DNA of 64,000 nt, taken from contig NZ_RYFW01000004.1 of the NCBI RefSeq assembly GCF_004138335.1, positions 62,001-126,000 on the forward strand, in the 5' to 3' direction. The DNA comes from Peristeroidobacter agariperforans. GTDB taxonomy: Bacteria; Pseudomonadota; Gammaproteobacteria; Steroidobacterales; Steroidobacteraceae. Each line of letters starts with the position of its first letter. Positions within the stretch are counted from its first letter, which is position 1. This document shows positions 1 to 9,003 of the stretch, piece after piece. Under the pieces are notes generated by a model. That model saw only the letters and a list, made by a program, of their open reading frames with translations, did no database searches and had not been told where the DNA came from. The position numbers and the translations under genes were made by a program.

Positions 1-31
1 CGCGTCCGCGACCGCTTACCGGTCACTTTGA

Positions 32-890
32 TCAAGCCGCAAGTCTCGAGAGCAACGGGATTACGAAGAGACGCAGATCCGCCACGATCTCGCCGAACCT
101 ATCTCTGAAGTGTTTCTCGCCAATCTTTCTCGCGAACGCATTCCACTGAAGCCGATGGCCGTCAACGAAGCTTGGCGAAAGTGCCTCGAAGTCGTCCGCG
201 GGTAAAGGCGTTCCTCGATTCTCGAACGTAGCGACGATGGCCTTGAGAAGTACATCCTTGTCGAGATTGAGGTGCCGCGAGCAAGTCCATACATCGTAGA
301 AGTCCTTCATTCGGCTGTTGGCGTTGCCAAGAGCTGCCATTGCCTCGATCTTTCGGCGATCGCGGTCTCGATTGGATAGGCAAGTAGCTGGAATGTGCCG
401 CCGTCCAGGAGCGCTGGATATTCTATTTCTCGGGGTCCCGGCACCATGATGTCGCCCACGCCGAAATCGACCTGAATGCGAAGACGCACATTATCCATAC
501 GCGCTTCCATCAGAACTCGCGTGCCCGTGTACTCGGAATCCTTGGTAATTTCCTCAGCTATGACGCTGTCCGCCAGGAATGTCAGGCCGTCCGGCTCCAC
601 CGGGATGGCCGCACAGTCCTTCACGATTGCCATCAAGCTTGCCTGATCGGCCTTCCCCCTGCGAAGCATGTCGATGCCATAGTAGGGCGCGCGCGAGGGA
701 TGCCGATCGTCCTCAGCAAGAGTGCACCTTTGAGGATGACGGTTTGCGCATGCTGCGATTTGGATACGCGATAGAGGAATCGCTCCATGGCGTACTGCTG
801 AAGGGTCTGCTGAAACGGCGCATCGTTTGATTTCGCGGTGTTGCGCAGACGCGCAAGCACGGATGCCACGATATTTTTCTTGTCGGTCAT
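32..890 (-). pseudogene. Broken AbiEii-type nucleotidyltransferase toxin
   Basis: This is the toxin half of an AbiE (type IV) toxin-antitoxin pair; AbiEii proteins are nucleotidyltransferases that block growth. Reading leftward from ATG 890, the N-terminal part (motif LKGALLLR) is in one frame to about 677. The middle part, from IDMLRRG to AYPIETAIAE, is in a second frame to about 353. The C-terminal part (MAALGNANSRMKDFYD) is in a third frame to the stop at 32. Each junction is explained by loss of a single base: one inside a Met-Asp-Ile-Asp motif near 676/677, which removes the first Asp, and one in the T-run at 351-353 (an A-run in the gene sense). The ATG overlaps the stop of the upstream antitoxin as ATGA. 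It is either a decayed gene or the result of two sequencing indels. The family call is strong; inactivity is an inference. Confidence 0.8.
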
Positions 891-1492
891 TCGATTGCCT
901 GCAGGTACGGTGACATAAGCTTCTCGACGCGAAGCATTCGTGCATAGTGCAGCAGGTCCCGGTTTTGAACGTGCTTTCGCTGTCGCGCCAGTCGCAGCGC
1001 TTCGAGTGCGACGTCCAGCCCGATTTTGTTTCTGAACTTGAAGCAATCCACGACGGTGCGTGCCGGGCTGTAGATCTTCAGCGGCATGCCGCCGACACGA
1101 TGTGTTTCAAGGCCTTCCTCGAATGTTTTCGGGTCGAAGCGATAGACGGTCACGGGAGTCGATAGCTTGATGCCGTGATAGCGTCCTCGCGGCACAGCCA
1201 CGTGGACGGAAGACGGAATCTGGGTTGTGATCTCGTGATACGAGAGGGCGCTGATCAGACAGACAGCCGCGTTAGGTGCGCGCGCGGCGACCACGGCCAG
1301 ATCCGGTTGCTCGGCTTCATTCATTTCAGCCAGACGGTAGAGTCCGCGATCTAGTTCGACAATTTGGCCGCCCTCGCGCAGAGCATAGAGGGCGTCGGTG
1401 TGTACACCGCGCGCGATCAAATCGCGAGTGCGCATAGTGCCGCCCTGGTCGCGGAAAGCCTGAAGCGCAGCCTCGAGGTCTCGGGTTCTCAT
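887..1492 (-). CDS. AbiEi-family antitoxin / transcriptional repressor
   Basis: Predicted antitoxin of the AbiE system, about 201 residues. The N-terminal winged helix (LRDQGG-like turn, RTRDLIARG, then REGGQIVELDRGLYRL) occupies about residues 10-55. It is followed by the AbiEi C-terminal domain (ALSYHEITTQIP, VAVPRG, YSPARTVVDCFKFR). AbiEi proteins bind inverted repeats in their own promoter and repress the operon. An in-frame ATG at 1513 also exists. The start at 1492 is preferred because it abuts, rather than lies inside, a perfect inverted repeat (1493-1544) and matches the family N-terminus. Neither start has a clear Shine-Dalgarno sequence. It is translationally coupled to the broken toxin, so it may now be an orphan repressor. 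Confidence 0.85.
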   Translation of the reverse strand: MRTRDLEAALQAFRDQGGTMRTRDLIARGVHTDALYALREGGQIVELDRGLYRLAEMNEAEQPDLAVVAARAPNAAVCLISALSYHEITTQIPSSVHVAVPRGRYHGIKLSTPVTVYRFDPKTFEEGLETHRVGGMPLKIYSPARTVVDCFKFRNKIGLDVALEALRLARQRKHVQNRDLLHYARMLRVEKLMSPYLQAIE

Positions 1493-1544
1493 GCTGGGTA
1501 ATAATAGCACCATTTATTTACAAGTGGCCTGATTATTACCCAGC
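1493..1544 (-). promoter_or_regulatory. Perfect 13-bp inverted repeat, probable AbiEi operator
   Basis: GCTGGGTAATAAT at 1493-1505 is repeated as its exact reverse complement, ATTATTACCCAGC, at 1532-1544. The 26-base spacer is AT-rich and stands out from the GC-rich surroundings. It lies immediately upstream of the preferred abiEi start. AbiEi antitoxins are known to autoregulate by binding inverted repeats in the promoter, so operator function is a reasonable inference. Confidence 0.65.
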
Positions 1545-1677
1545 CCTCAACCTAAGGTATTGATTTGGCGGTATGACCGGAGATGGTCTGGAGCCGGACT
1601 CCACCTGCAGTCACGGCTCTTCCAATAGTCCTGGCAGGATTGGGGCTGGCAAATCGATCAATCCTGGATGCCTCCAC

Positions 1678-2229
1678 ATGCCCGAGATCTACATCAGCAC
1701 CGACGTCGAAACCGACGGTCCGATTCCCGGTCCCCACTCGATGCTCAGCATCGGATCGGCGGCATACACCAGCGAGAAGGTGCTCGTCTCCACCTTCTCC
1801 GCAAACTTAGAAACATTGCCGGGCGCGCAGGCGCATCCGAAGACAGCGGAGTGGTGGGCGACGCAGCCGGAGGCGTGGGCGGCGTGCCGGAAGGATCTCG
1901 AGCCGCCCGAGCAGGCGATGACGCGCTATGTGAATTGGATCCGCTCGCTCGAGGGGAAGCCGGTGTTCGTTGCCTATCCCGCGGGATTCGATTTCCTGTT
2001 CGTCTATTGGTACTTGATTCGGTTCGTCGGGGAGAGTCCCTTCAGTCACTCGGCGCTCGACATCAAGTCATTCGCGATGGCCATGCTCAAGAGCGACTAT
2101 CGACAAAGCACGAAGCGGAACATGCCGAAGCGATGGTTCGACCCGCTGCCGCACAGTCATGTAGCTCTGGACGATGCGATCGAGCAGGGGGCGCTCTTCT
2201 GCAACATGCTCAAGGAGAATCGCTCTTAG
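1678..2229 (+). CDS. DEDD-type 3'-5' exonuclease-like protein
   Basis: A protein of about 183 residues with the acidic motifs of the DnaQ-like (RNase H fold) exonuclease superfamily: TDVETDG near residue 10 (Asp and Glu), FDFLF in the middle, and [11 protein letters not shown] near the C-terminus (His and Asp of the DEDDh type). The first motif is followed by [10 protein letters not shown], typical of the fold. A longer reading from 1573 has a low-complexity extension with no family resemblance, so the ATG at 1678 is preferred; its ribosome-binding site is weak. The substrate (DNA or RNA) cannot be told. It stands alone, downstream of and divergent from the AbiE locus; a defence or repair role is possible but unsupported. 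Confidence 0.75.
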   Translation: MPEIYISTDVETDGPIPGPHSMLSIGSAAYTSEKVLVSTFSANLETLPGAQAHPKTAEWWATQPEAWAACRKDLEPPEQAMTRYVNWIRSLEGKPVFVAYPAGFDFLFVYWYLIRFVGESPFSHSALDIKSFAMAMLKSDYRQSTKRNMPKRWFDPLPHSHVALDDAIEQGALFCNMLKENRS

Positions 2230-2291
2230 TCTGCGCGCGACCACTGCTTCGAGTGGGCGCGCGCATCCGTGACATGAGAGCTGAGCGCGAG

Positions 2292-2768
2292 TCATCCGCG
2301 TCGAGCGGCTTCGATGGTCGCGATGTCGATTTTCTTCATCTTCATCATCGCCTCGAACGCGCGCTTCGCGGCGGCACGATCGGGATCGGTGGTCGCTTCC
2401 AGCAGTACGCGTGGGGTGATTTGCCACGACAAGCCCCACTTGTCCTTGCACCAGCCACAGGCGCTTTCGGCGCCGCCGTTACCGACGATGGCATTCCAGT
2501 AGCGATCGGTTTCGGCCTGGTCCTCGGTGATGATCTGAAACGAGAAGGCTTCGCTGTGCTTGAACATCGGGCCGCCGTTGAGCCCGACGCAGGGCACGCC
2601 TGCCACCGTAAACTCGACCGTGAGCGCCTGGCCTTGCTTACCACTCGGGAAATCGCCAGGGGCGAAGTGAACCGCGGTCACGGTGCTGTTTGGAAAAGTC
2701 TTCGCGTAAAAGTTGGCGGCTTCCTCCGCGGCGCCGTCATACCAAAGACAAATTACGTTCTTGGTCAT
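2292..2768 (-). CDS. VOC-superfamily protein (PhnB-like)
   Basis: A 158-residue protein of the vicinal-oxygen-chelate fold, in the PhnB/'3-demethylubiquinone methyltransferase-like' group. Recognisable features are the start NVICLWYDGAAEEAANFYAKTFP, here split as NVICLWYDG and AANFYAKTFP, then GLNGGP, FSFQI and CGWCKDKWGLSWQ. Such proteins are common in soil bacteria and usually have no known substrate. A GGAGA ribosome-binding site precedes ATG 2768. The gene lies 35 bases downstream of the RibD-like reductase gene on the same strand, so co-transcription is likely. Confidence 0.85.
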   Translation of the reverse strand: MTKNVICLWYDGAAEEAANFYAKTFPNSTVTAVHFAPGDFPSGKQGQALTVEFTVAGVPCVGLNGGPMFKHSEAFSFQIITEDQAETDRYWNAIVGNGGAESACGWCKDKWGLSWQITPRVLLEATTDPDRAAAKRAFEAMMKMKKIDIATIEAARRG

Positions 2769-2803
2769 GGTCTGTCTCCGTTGGTTGCTGGTTGAGTGAC
2801 TGG

Positions 2804-3475
2804 CTAGCCTTCGCGCTTCATCCGTTCCTGGCGTTTGCGTTCACGGTCGCTCGGTGAGTCGAGCTCGGCGCCGCCGGTCTTGATGTCGCCCCCGCGCTCG
2901 TAGTGGGCGATCATCACGCCGGAGCTGGAGACGTGCGATCGGGTCAGCTTGTAGGAATGCGGCGCAGAGCCGTCGGCAAATAACTTTTTGCCGCCACCCA
3001 GGACCACGGGCGCCGTAAAGATGCTCATCGCGTCGACGAGGTCGTTCGCCAATAGCGCGTGCACCAGCTCGGTGCTGCCTTGGGTGACCAGGTTCGGGCC
3101 GTCTTCCGCGCGCAGGCGCTTCACGTCGGCGATATCTCGGAGAAGCACCGAGTTCTGCCAACCGGTATCGACCTCGCCCGAGCGCGAAACTGCGTACTTC
3201 TTGGCGCGGTTGAACACCTTGGCAATTCCGCCGTCGGGTGCGTTTTCGTCGTAGTAGGGCCAATAGGCGGCGAAGATCTCGTAGGTCTTGCGACCGAGCA
3301 GGAGGTCGAACGGGTCGCCGAACAGACGGTCCAGCTCGTCGCCAAATTCCTGATCGAACAAGGGCATCACCCACCCGCCGAACTTGAAGCCCCGGGTTGG
3401 ATCCTCGGTCGGTCCACCGGGCGCCTGCATGACGCCATCCAGGGAAACCATGGCGCCGACGATAAGCTTCCGCAT
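2804..3475 (-). CDS. Dihydrofolate-reductase-family protein (RibD C-terminal domain)
   Basis: A 223-residue protein matching the stand-alone RibD C-terminal/DHFR-like reductase family: N-terminal MRKLIVGAMVSLDGVMQAPGG, written here as LIVGAMVSLDGVMQ, then LLLGRKTYEIF and VVLGGGKKLF. Members bind NAD(P)H, but the substrate of this stand-alone branch is generally unknown. A strong AAGGAG ribosome-binding site supports ATG 3475. The charged C-terminal tail (about residues 195-223, rich in Arg, Lys and Glu) is longer than usual. It is probably the first gene of a two-gene unit with the VOC protein. Confidence 0.85.
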   Translation of the reverse strand: MRKLIVGAMVSLDGVMQAPGGPTEDPTRGFKFGGWVMPLFDQEFGDELDRLFGDPFDLLLGRKTYEIFAAYWPYYDENAPDGGIAKVFNRAKKYAVSRSGEVDTGWQNSVLLRDIADVKRLRAEDGPNLVTQGSTELVHALLANDLVDAMSIFTAPVVLGGGKKLFADGSAPHSYKLTRSHVSSSGVMIAHYERGGDIKTGGAELDSPSDRERKRQERMKREG

Positions 3476-3599
3476 GATGCTTCTCCTTGGGGTTGCCCCT
3501 AGGACGAGCCAACGGCGTCAGATCCGACAACACCAGTGACGTATTGGTGAGAAGTCCGTGAGGATTCGCGCCGCGCCTGGCCCTACGGTCGATGCAACT

Positions 3600-3617
3600 G
3601 CGGAAACGGGTTTCCGC
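3600..3617. promoter_or_regulatory. Short perfect hairpin upstream of luxR-type gene
   Basis: GCGGAAA (3600-3606) and TTTCCGC (3611-3617) form a 7-bp perfect inverted repeat with a CGGG loop, about 36 bases before the LuxR-type start. It may be an operator or a transcript hairpin. The rest of the 3476-3652 intergenic stretch shows nothing recognisable. Confidence 0.3.
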
Positions 3618-3652
3618 TGGGGCGACACGACGGGCTCGAGAGGCTAACGACT

Positions 3653-4402
3653 ATGTTCAGTGACGTGCGTCACGCTGGCAGTGACGATGCGACGGACAAG
3701 CCCGGTCGGAGCGCCGCCACCGGCACTCGCCATAAATCGAGCGCGCAATGCGAAGTGGTCGCTTCCATCGCGCCGCAGGGTCCGGACGCAGTGTTCACGC
3801 AGATGGCCCTCGAGAGTGCAGCCGTGCTCGCGGGAGTGATGGAAGCGCTCTCGATCCCAGCCTTTGTCTGCGATGGGTCAGGCACCGTGCGGGCGCTCAC
3901 GCCTACCGCGGAAACGCTCGTTCGAACCGATAGTGGTCTGTGTCTGAAGTCGAACCGTCTTTGCGCGGACGACGCCGTCCAATCGCAGGCGATCGACGAT
4001 GCTATAGCCACCGCGGCATTCGCTCATACCCAGGCAGGGCCGCCGACGCATCGGATGATTGTCGTGCGCGGCGGTCGCATCCAAGGCGCGCCGCTCGTGC
4101 TCGAAGTTATTCCTCTACCGCGACGGGAGTACGAGCTCGATCTCGCTCCGCGTGTGCTTGTCATCGCGAGAGGAACGAGGGCGCCAAGCGAGCGCAGAGC
4201 GGAGGTTGTGCAAGCAGCGTACGGACTCACCGCGGCGGAGACGCAGATCGCGATACAACTCGGCGCGGGCGAGACGCCCCAGGCGATCGCCGTCGCTCGA
4301 GGTGTCGCCGTTGGCACGGTGCGCGCTCAAATAAAAACGATCTGCGCCAAGCTCGGCGTCAGCCGTCAAGCCGAACTGGTAGCGCGGCTCAACGATCTCT
4401 GA
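3653..4402 (+). CDS. LuxR-type transcriptional regulator
   Basis: A 249-residue regulator with a LuxR/FixJ helix-turn-helix at the C-terminus (about residues 188-245: YGLTAAETQIAIQL, GVAVGTVRAQIKTICAKLGV, then QAELVARL). The central part (about residues 60-180) looks like a degenerate PAS-like sensor (PAFVCDGSGTVRALTPTAE). No receiver domain is present, so it would respond to a ligand or partner rather than to phosphorylation. GAGAGG lies before ATG 3653. It converges on the kinase gene, with only 9 bases between the two stops. The ligand and targets are unknown. Confidence 0.85.
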   Translation: MFSDVRHAGSDDATDKPGRSAATGTRHKSSAQCEVVASIAPQGPDAVFTQMALESAAVLAGVMEALSIPAFVCDGSGTVRALTPTAETLVRTDSGLCLKSNRLCADDAVQSQAIDDAIATAAFAHTQAGPPTHRMIVVRGGRIQGAPLVLEVIPLPRREYELDLAPRVLVIARGTRAPSERRAEVVQAAYGLTAAETQIAIQLGAGETPQAIAVARGVAVGTVRAQIKTICAKLGVSRQAELVARLNDL

Positions 4403-4411
4403 GTCACTAAG

Positions 4412-7162
4412 CTACTGCTGCTGCCGCCCGAGCACCTTTTCGGCGGCGAGCACCTCGGTTTGCGCCGAGCCGAGCTTCCCCAGACGATCCAAGGCAGGTT
4501 CGAGTAGCTTCATCGCTTCGAGGTCGCGGCCCTCGGCAGCGAGCAGCCGGCCGCGCAGTAGATCGAGCCGCGGCGCCCAGTCGCGCTCCGGAGATGCGGT
4601 TTCGAGCAGTTTGGGGTCAAGCGCGGCGAGCAGGCGTTCGACTTCCTCGGCGGGGCGCTTGGCATCGAGGAGCGAGCGGGCCAGGAAAAACTGCAGGCGC
4701 TGCGTCTGCGGATGTCGTTCGCCGAGCTGCCGGCTCAGGTGCGCCCGCGCCGACTCGAGATGCTTGATGCCGCTGTCGCACTCACCAGCCTCGCATTCGT
4801 GTACGCCGAGCAGGCCTTCGGCAAGCGCGGTGTAATGATTATCCGCGCCAGCATCGCGCAGATAGCTCTCATAACTCGTGCGGCTGGCCGCGAGCGCTTC
4901 CTGCTGACGGCCGGTACGAGAATAAACAACGGCCAGGAGCCCGAGCGTTTCATGCGCGTAGAGGTTCGCGGGATTGTGCGCGATCATCGACTCGTACGTC
5001 TCACGCAGCAGCGGCTCAGCTTCCTTGTAGCGGTGTTCGAACACCAGATTCATGCCATAGAAATTCTTGAAGCGAGCGCCTGTCGGGCTGTCCTCGCCGC
5101 CGTCTCGGCGCAAAGTTTCGAGACCTTCGGCGAACAGCGGAGCGGCCTGCTCGAAGCGGCCCATGCGCGAATAGAGGGTGGCCACATTGGCTAGCCGTTT
5201 GAACAGTGCCGTGCCGTCGTTTGGATCGAGCTGGCGCTGGCTCGCCAGCGTGGCTTCGCAGTCATCGATCACGCCCTCGTAGCTGGACGAGATGATGCCG
5301 TGATAACAACGCGCGCGATACGCGGCGAACAGTGTGCGCGGATCGTCGATGGCTTGGCGCTCGAGCACTGCGTCGGCTTGCGCGATCAGTTGAGCCGCCT
5401 CGTCGAATCGCGAAGCCTCGGCAAGGTCCTGTGAGAGCCAGTACTGCGCCTGCAGGCTGCGCGGATGTTCTGCGCCGAGGCTGGCACGGAACAGCGCCAG
5501 CGCTTTGCGATCCTGGTCGATCGCGGCCGGCAGATCCGTCAGCTGACCGTACACCTCACCGGCCGTGGCGCGGATCGCGGCTTCGATCGCGGGTTGCTCG
5601 TGAAAACGGTCGCCGATGCGGCTCAGCGCGCGGTCGACGGCTTCGCGCACCGTTGGTGTCGTCGACTCGCCGAAGTCCTCGTATGGCGAGGCGGCGGCCA
5701 ACACCTCGCGGCTGAAAAACTCGCTGACGGCCTGCGCGAGCGCCGCCTGCTCACGAGCCTCGCGCTCGGACCGCACGGCGTCTTGATAAAACCAACCGCC
5801 CAGAGCGAGGCCGCCGCAGAGTGCCATGACGGCGGTAATGATCCATGGACGGCGCGCACGCAGACGTTCGAGCTGGCGTGCCGTCTCAGCGGCGCGCTCG
5901 CGCAATTGCTGTTGAGCGCGCAAATCTTCGCGGCGTGTATCGAGCTGCCGTAGGCGTTGCGCCAGTTCTCGCGCCGAGGCCAAGCGCCGTTGCGGATTGC
6001 CGTCGACCGCCGCGGCGATGTCGCCTCGGAGGACCTCGTCGGGTACGTCGCGTTCCCAGCCCGGAGCCAGGGGCTTGCGCAGGTCGCCGACAACCAGCTG
6101 ATACAACACGACGCCGAGCGCGTAGACGTCCGACGGGGCAGTTGCGCTGCCGTCGGCGATGACTTCTGGGGCGAGGTACAGCGGCGTACCGCCGCTCGGC
6201 ATCGCCGCCAGAGTTTGAGTAAAGCCGAGCCGTGTAATACCGAACTGCGCAAGGCGGTCGATATGGAGCAGATGCGCGCTGCCGAAATCGGCCAGGCGCG
6301 TGCGCCAGCGGCCGTCACCCGCCGCCTCGACGAGGATGTTGCCGGGCTTCAGATCTTTGTGCAGCACGCCGACCGCATGCGCATCGGCGAGGGAATCGGC
6401 GACCGCCGCAAGCAGCTCTAGGCGCTGCTCGAGTGGTACACCGGCAGAGCCGTTCTGCGCTTGCCACCATTGCAACAGGTCGACACCGCCGTACTCGCAT
6501 TCAATGTAGAACGGCGCCTGCTCGAAGTTCCAGTCCAACACTTTCACGAAGTCGTCGCGCTCGCCGAGCTGCTGACTCAGCATGCGGTAGAGCGTGACCT
6601 CGCGCTTGAGGCAGGACAGTCGCGCGCCGTCGACGCTCACCTTGAAGACGCGCTGCTCGCCAAGCTTACGGTGCCGCGCGAGCCACACCTCGATCCCGCG
6701 GTTGGAGCCGAGCGGCGCCAACAACTCCCATTGGTCACGCCCCGGCAGAGTGCCGCCTGTTTGCAGCGTTACCGCCTGCGCCTGAGAGTTGGACGCGGCC
6801 CGCACCTGCACCGGCACGGCCAGACGATACCCGAGACGGTGCACGGTCGTGATGATCGACTGATCGCGATCGCCGAGCGCGCTGCGCAGTTTGCTGATGG
6901 CCTGATTCAGCGCGCCGTCGGTGACATGGACGTGACCGTAAACCGCCTCGACCAGCTCATCTTTGCGCACCACTTCGCCGGCGCTGCGTAGCAGTTCGCG
7001 CAGAACCTGCAGTGGCCGCGGCTCGAGCTCGACTGGCTGGCCGCGCACGCTGAGGCGCCAGCTCCCCTCATCGAGCTCGGCGTCAGCGAAACGCCAGATG
7101 AAGCTCGGTATGTCGCCACCCGGCGGCGCGTCGCCGCTGCTGTTGCGTTGAATCGTGCTCAT
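4412..7162 (-). CDS. Winged-helix / Ser-Thr kinase / TPR membrane protein
   Basis: A 916-residue multidomain protein. Residues 22-120 are an OmpR/ToxR-type winged helix (LEPRPLQVLRELLRSAGEVV, HRLGYRL). Residues 145-410 are a Hanks-type kinase with Lys174 (VFKV), catalytic loop HKDLKPGN (Asp270), DFG at 292-294 and an APE motif near 332; the glycine loop is degenerate (GSNRGIEV). A coiled, charged linker leads to one membrane helix at about 439-458. The remaining ~450 residues carry TPR-like repeats and would be periplasmic if the DNA-binding/kinase part is cytoplasmic. The combination suggests a membrane-tethered regulator that can both bind DNA and phosphorylate proteins. The domain calls are firm; signal and targets are unknown. 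It lies 17 bases downstream of the ABC exporter gene, possibly in one unit. Confidence 0.88.
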   Translation of the reverse strand: MSTIQRNSSGDAPPGGDIPSFIWRFADAELDEGSWRLSVRGQPVELEPRPLQVLRELLRSAGEVVRKDELVEAVYGHVHVTDGALNQAISKLRSALGDRDQSIITTVHRLGYRLAVPVQVRAASNSQAQAVTLQTGGTLPGRDQWELLAPLGSNRGIEVWLARHRKLGEQRVFKVSVDGARLSCLKREVTLYRMLSQQLGERDDFVKVLDWNFEQAPFYIECEYGGVDLLQWWQAQNGSAGVPLEQRLELLAAVADSLADAHAVGVLHKDLKPGNILVEAAGDGRWRTRLADFGSAHLLHIDRLAQFGITRLGFTQTLAAMPSGGTPLYLAPEVIADGSATAPSDVYALGVVLYQLVVGDLRKPLAPGWERDVPDEVLRGDIAAAVDGNPQRRLASARELAQRLRQLDTRREDLRAQQQLRERAAETARQLERLRARRPWIITAVMALCGGLALGGWFYQDAVRSEREAREQAALAQAVSEFFSREVLAAASPYEDFGESTTPTVREAVDRALSRIGDRFHEQPAIEAAIRATAGEVYGQLTDLPAAIDQDRKALALFRASLGAEHPRSLQAQYWLSQDLAEASRFDEAAQLIAQADAVLERQAIDDPRTLFAAYRARCYHGIISSSYEGVIDDCEATLASQRQLDPNDGTALFKRLANVATLYSRMGRFEQAAPLFAEGLETLRRDGGEDSPTGARFKNFYGMNLVFEHRYKEAEPLLRETYESMIAHNPANLYAHETLGLLAVVYSRTGRQQEALAASRTSYESYLRDAGADNHYTALAEGLLGVHECEAGECDSGIKHLESARAHLSRQLGERHPQTQRLQFFLARSLLDAKRPAEEVERLLAALDPKLLETASPERDWAPRLDLLRGRLLAAEGRDLEAMKLLEPALDRLGKLGSAQTEVLAAEKVLGRQQQ

Positions 7163-7179
7163 TCCTGGAACTTAGCGCG

Positions 7180-8976
7180 TCAGGCCGCCGTCGCCGGCGC
7201 ACTCCCGCTCAAATCTGCGAACTGCAATGCTGCCAACCGCGCATAGAGCTCGTTGCTCTCGAGCAGTTGCGAGTGAGTGCCGATGTCGACGATGCGGCCG
7301 TGGTCCAGCACGACGATGCGGTCGGCTTTGAGAATGGTGGCGAGGCGATGGGCGATCACCAGTGTCGTGCGATGTTCCATCAGGCGCTCGAGCGCTTCCT
7401 GGACGTAACGCTCACTTTCGGCATCGAGCGAGCTGGTGGCTTCGTCCAACAACAGAATCGGCGGATCTTTCAGCAGCGCGCGGGCGATGGCGATGCGCTG
7501 GCGTTGGCCGCCGGAGAGGCGCGCGCCTTTTTCGCCCAGATGGGTGTCGTAGCCCTGCGGGAGCTCGCGAATGAACTCATCGGCGCCAGCGGCTCGAGCG
7601 GCCGCTTCGATGTCGGCATCAGAAGCATTGGGTCGTCCGTAGCGAATGTTTTCTCGCGCGGTGGTTCCGAACAACACCGTCTCTTGAGGCACCAGGCCGA
7701 TGCGCGCGCGGACGTCTTCCGGCTTCGCTTGAGAAATATCCACGCCGTCGATGGTGATACGCCCCGACGCCGGATCGTAGAAACGGAGCAGCAACTGAAA
7801 TGTCGTGCTCTTGCCCGCGCCCGAGGGGCCGACGAACGCGACGGTCTCGCCGCGCTCGATGGCGAGCGACAAATCATCGAGCGCCAGCGATTCCGGGCGT
7901 GAGGGATAACGAAACGAGATGTGCTCGAACGTGATGCGCCCGAGCGACGGGCTTGGGAACTGCTGCGGCTTGGGAGGGGCGAGGATATTCGGCGTCGCCA
8001 CTTTCAATTCGACCAGGCGCTCCATCGCGCCGGCCGCTCGCTGCACTTCGCCCCACATCTCGCTCAACGTCGCTGCCGCGATCGCGACGTACACGGCATA
8101 GATGAGGAACTGGCTCAGCTCGCCGCCGGTCATCTCGTTGTCGAGCACGCGATGCGCGCCCTGCCACAGCACGAAGGTGATCGCGCCAAAGATCATCATC
8201 GTGCCGATCGCCGACATGGCCGAGCGGACCTTGGTCCGGCGCAGCGCCACCTGGAACGAGTCTTCAACGGCGGTGCTGTAGCGCTTGGTGTGCAAGCCCT
8301 CGAGCGTGAACGCCTGCACCGTCTGGATCGCATTCAGGGTTTCGCCGGCAAGGCCGCTCGTGTCAGCGATTTTGTCCTGCGACTCGCGCGACAACGTACG
8401 AAGCTTCCGGCCGACCGCAACGATCGGGAAGATCACGAGCGGAATGAGCACGACGATCATGCCGGCCAGCGACGGGCTGGTCGCGATCATCAACACCAAG
8501 GCGCCGATCAGCTGCACGATCGAGCGCAAGGTCATCGACAGGTTCACGCCGGCGATGCCTTGTACCAGCGTGGTATCCGTAGTCAGCCGGGACAACACTT
8601 CGCCGATCCGAGTGACCTCGAAGAACGTCGGATCCATGCGCACCACGCGCGCGTAAATATCCGCGCGCAGATCGGCGACGACGCGCTCGCCGAGCCAGGT
8701 GACGAAATACAGGCGCAGCGCCGCGAAGATGCCGAATAGCGCCGCGGCCACGAGAAACGCCACGAAGTAAGTATTGATGGTGGCTGCGTCCTGCGCCGCC
8801 ATGCCGCGATCGATGAGATCGCGAAACGCCATCGGGATCACCAGCATCGCCGCCGCGGCCAGCAGCAGCGCGATCATCGCAAGCGTCAGAACGCCCTTAT
8901 ATCTGCTGAGGTACGGCCACAGCTCGCGCAGTGGTTTGAGAGAGCGGGCTTTGGGTCTTTCTGGATTGGCTGACAT
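7180..8976 (-). CDS. MsbA-like ABC exporter (permease fused to ATPase)
   Basis: A 598-residue half-transporter with an N-terminal six-helix type IV exporter domain (about residues 25-325) and a C-terminal ATPase. Visible ATPase motifs are Walker A GPSGAGKST, Q-loop region GLVPQETVLFG, signature LSGGQRQR, Walker B ILLLDEATSSLD and the switch His in VIAHRLAT. It would work as a homodimer in the inner membrane. The closest general groups are lipid A/multidrug exporters of the MsbA/BmrA type, but the substrate cannot be read from sequence. It is followed closely by the kinase gene on the same strand. An upstream gene on this strand is cysB, 27 bases away, so it may be read through from the cysB promoter. 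Confidence 0.88.
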   Translation of the reverse strand: MSANPERPKARSLKPLRELWPYLSRYKGVLTLAMIALLLAAAAMLVIPMAFRDLIDRGMAAQDAATINTYFVAFLVAAALFGIFAALRLYFVTWLGERVVADLRADIYARVVRMDPTFFEVTRIGEVLSRLTTDTTLVQGIAGVNLSMTLRSIVQLIGALVLMIATSPSLAGMIVVLIPLVIFPIVAVGRKLRTLSRESQDKIADTSGLAGETLNAIQTVQAFTLEGLHTKRYSTAVEDSFQVALRRTKVRSAMSAIGTMMIFGAITFVLWQGAHRVLDNEMTGGELSQFLIYAVYVAIAAATLSEMWGEVQRAAGAMERLVELKVATPNILAPPKPQQFPSPSLGRITFEHISFRYPSRPESLALDDLSLAIERGETVAFVGPSGAGKSTTFQLLLRFYDPASGRITIDGVDISQAKPEDVRARIGLVPQETVLFGTTARENIRYGRPNASDADIEAAARAAGADEFIRELPQGYDTHLGEKGARLSGGQRQRIAIARALLKDPPILLLDEATSSLDAESERYVQEALERLMEHRTTLVIAHRLATILKADRIVVLDHGRIVDIGTHSQLLESNELYARLAALQFADLSGSAPATAA

Positions 8977-9003
8977 GGCGTGCGCAACATCCTTATCGTC
9001 GGT

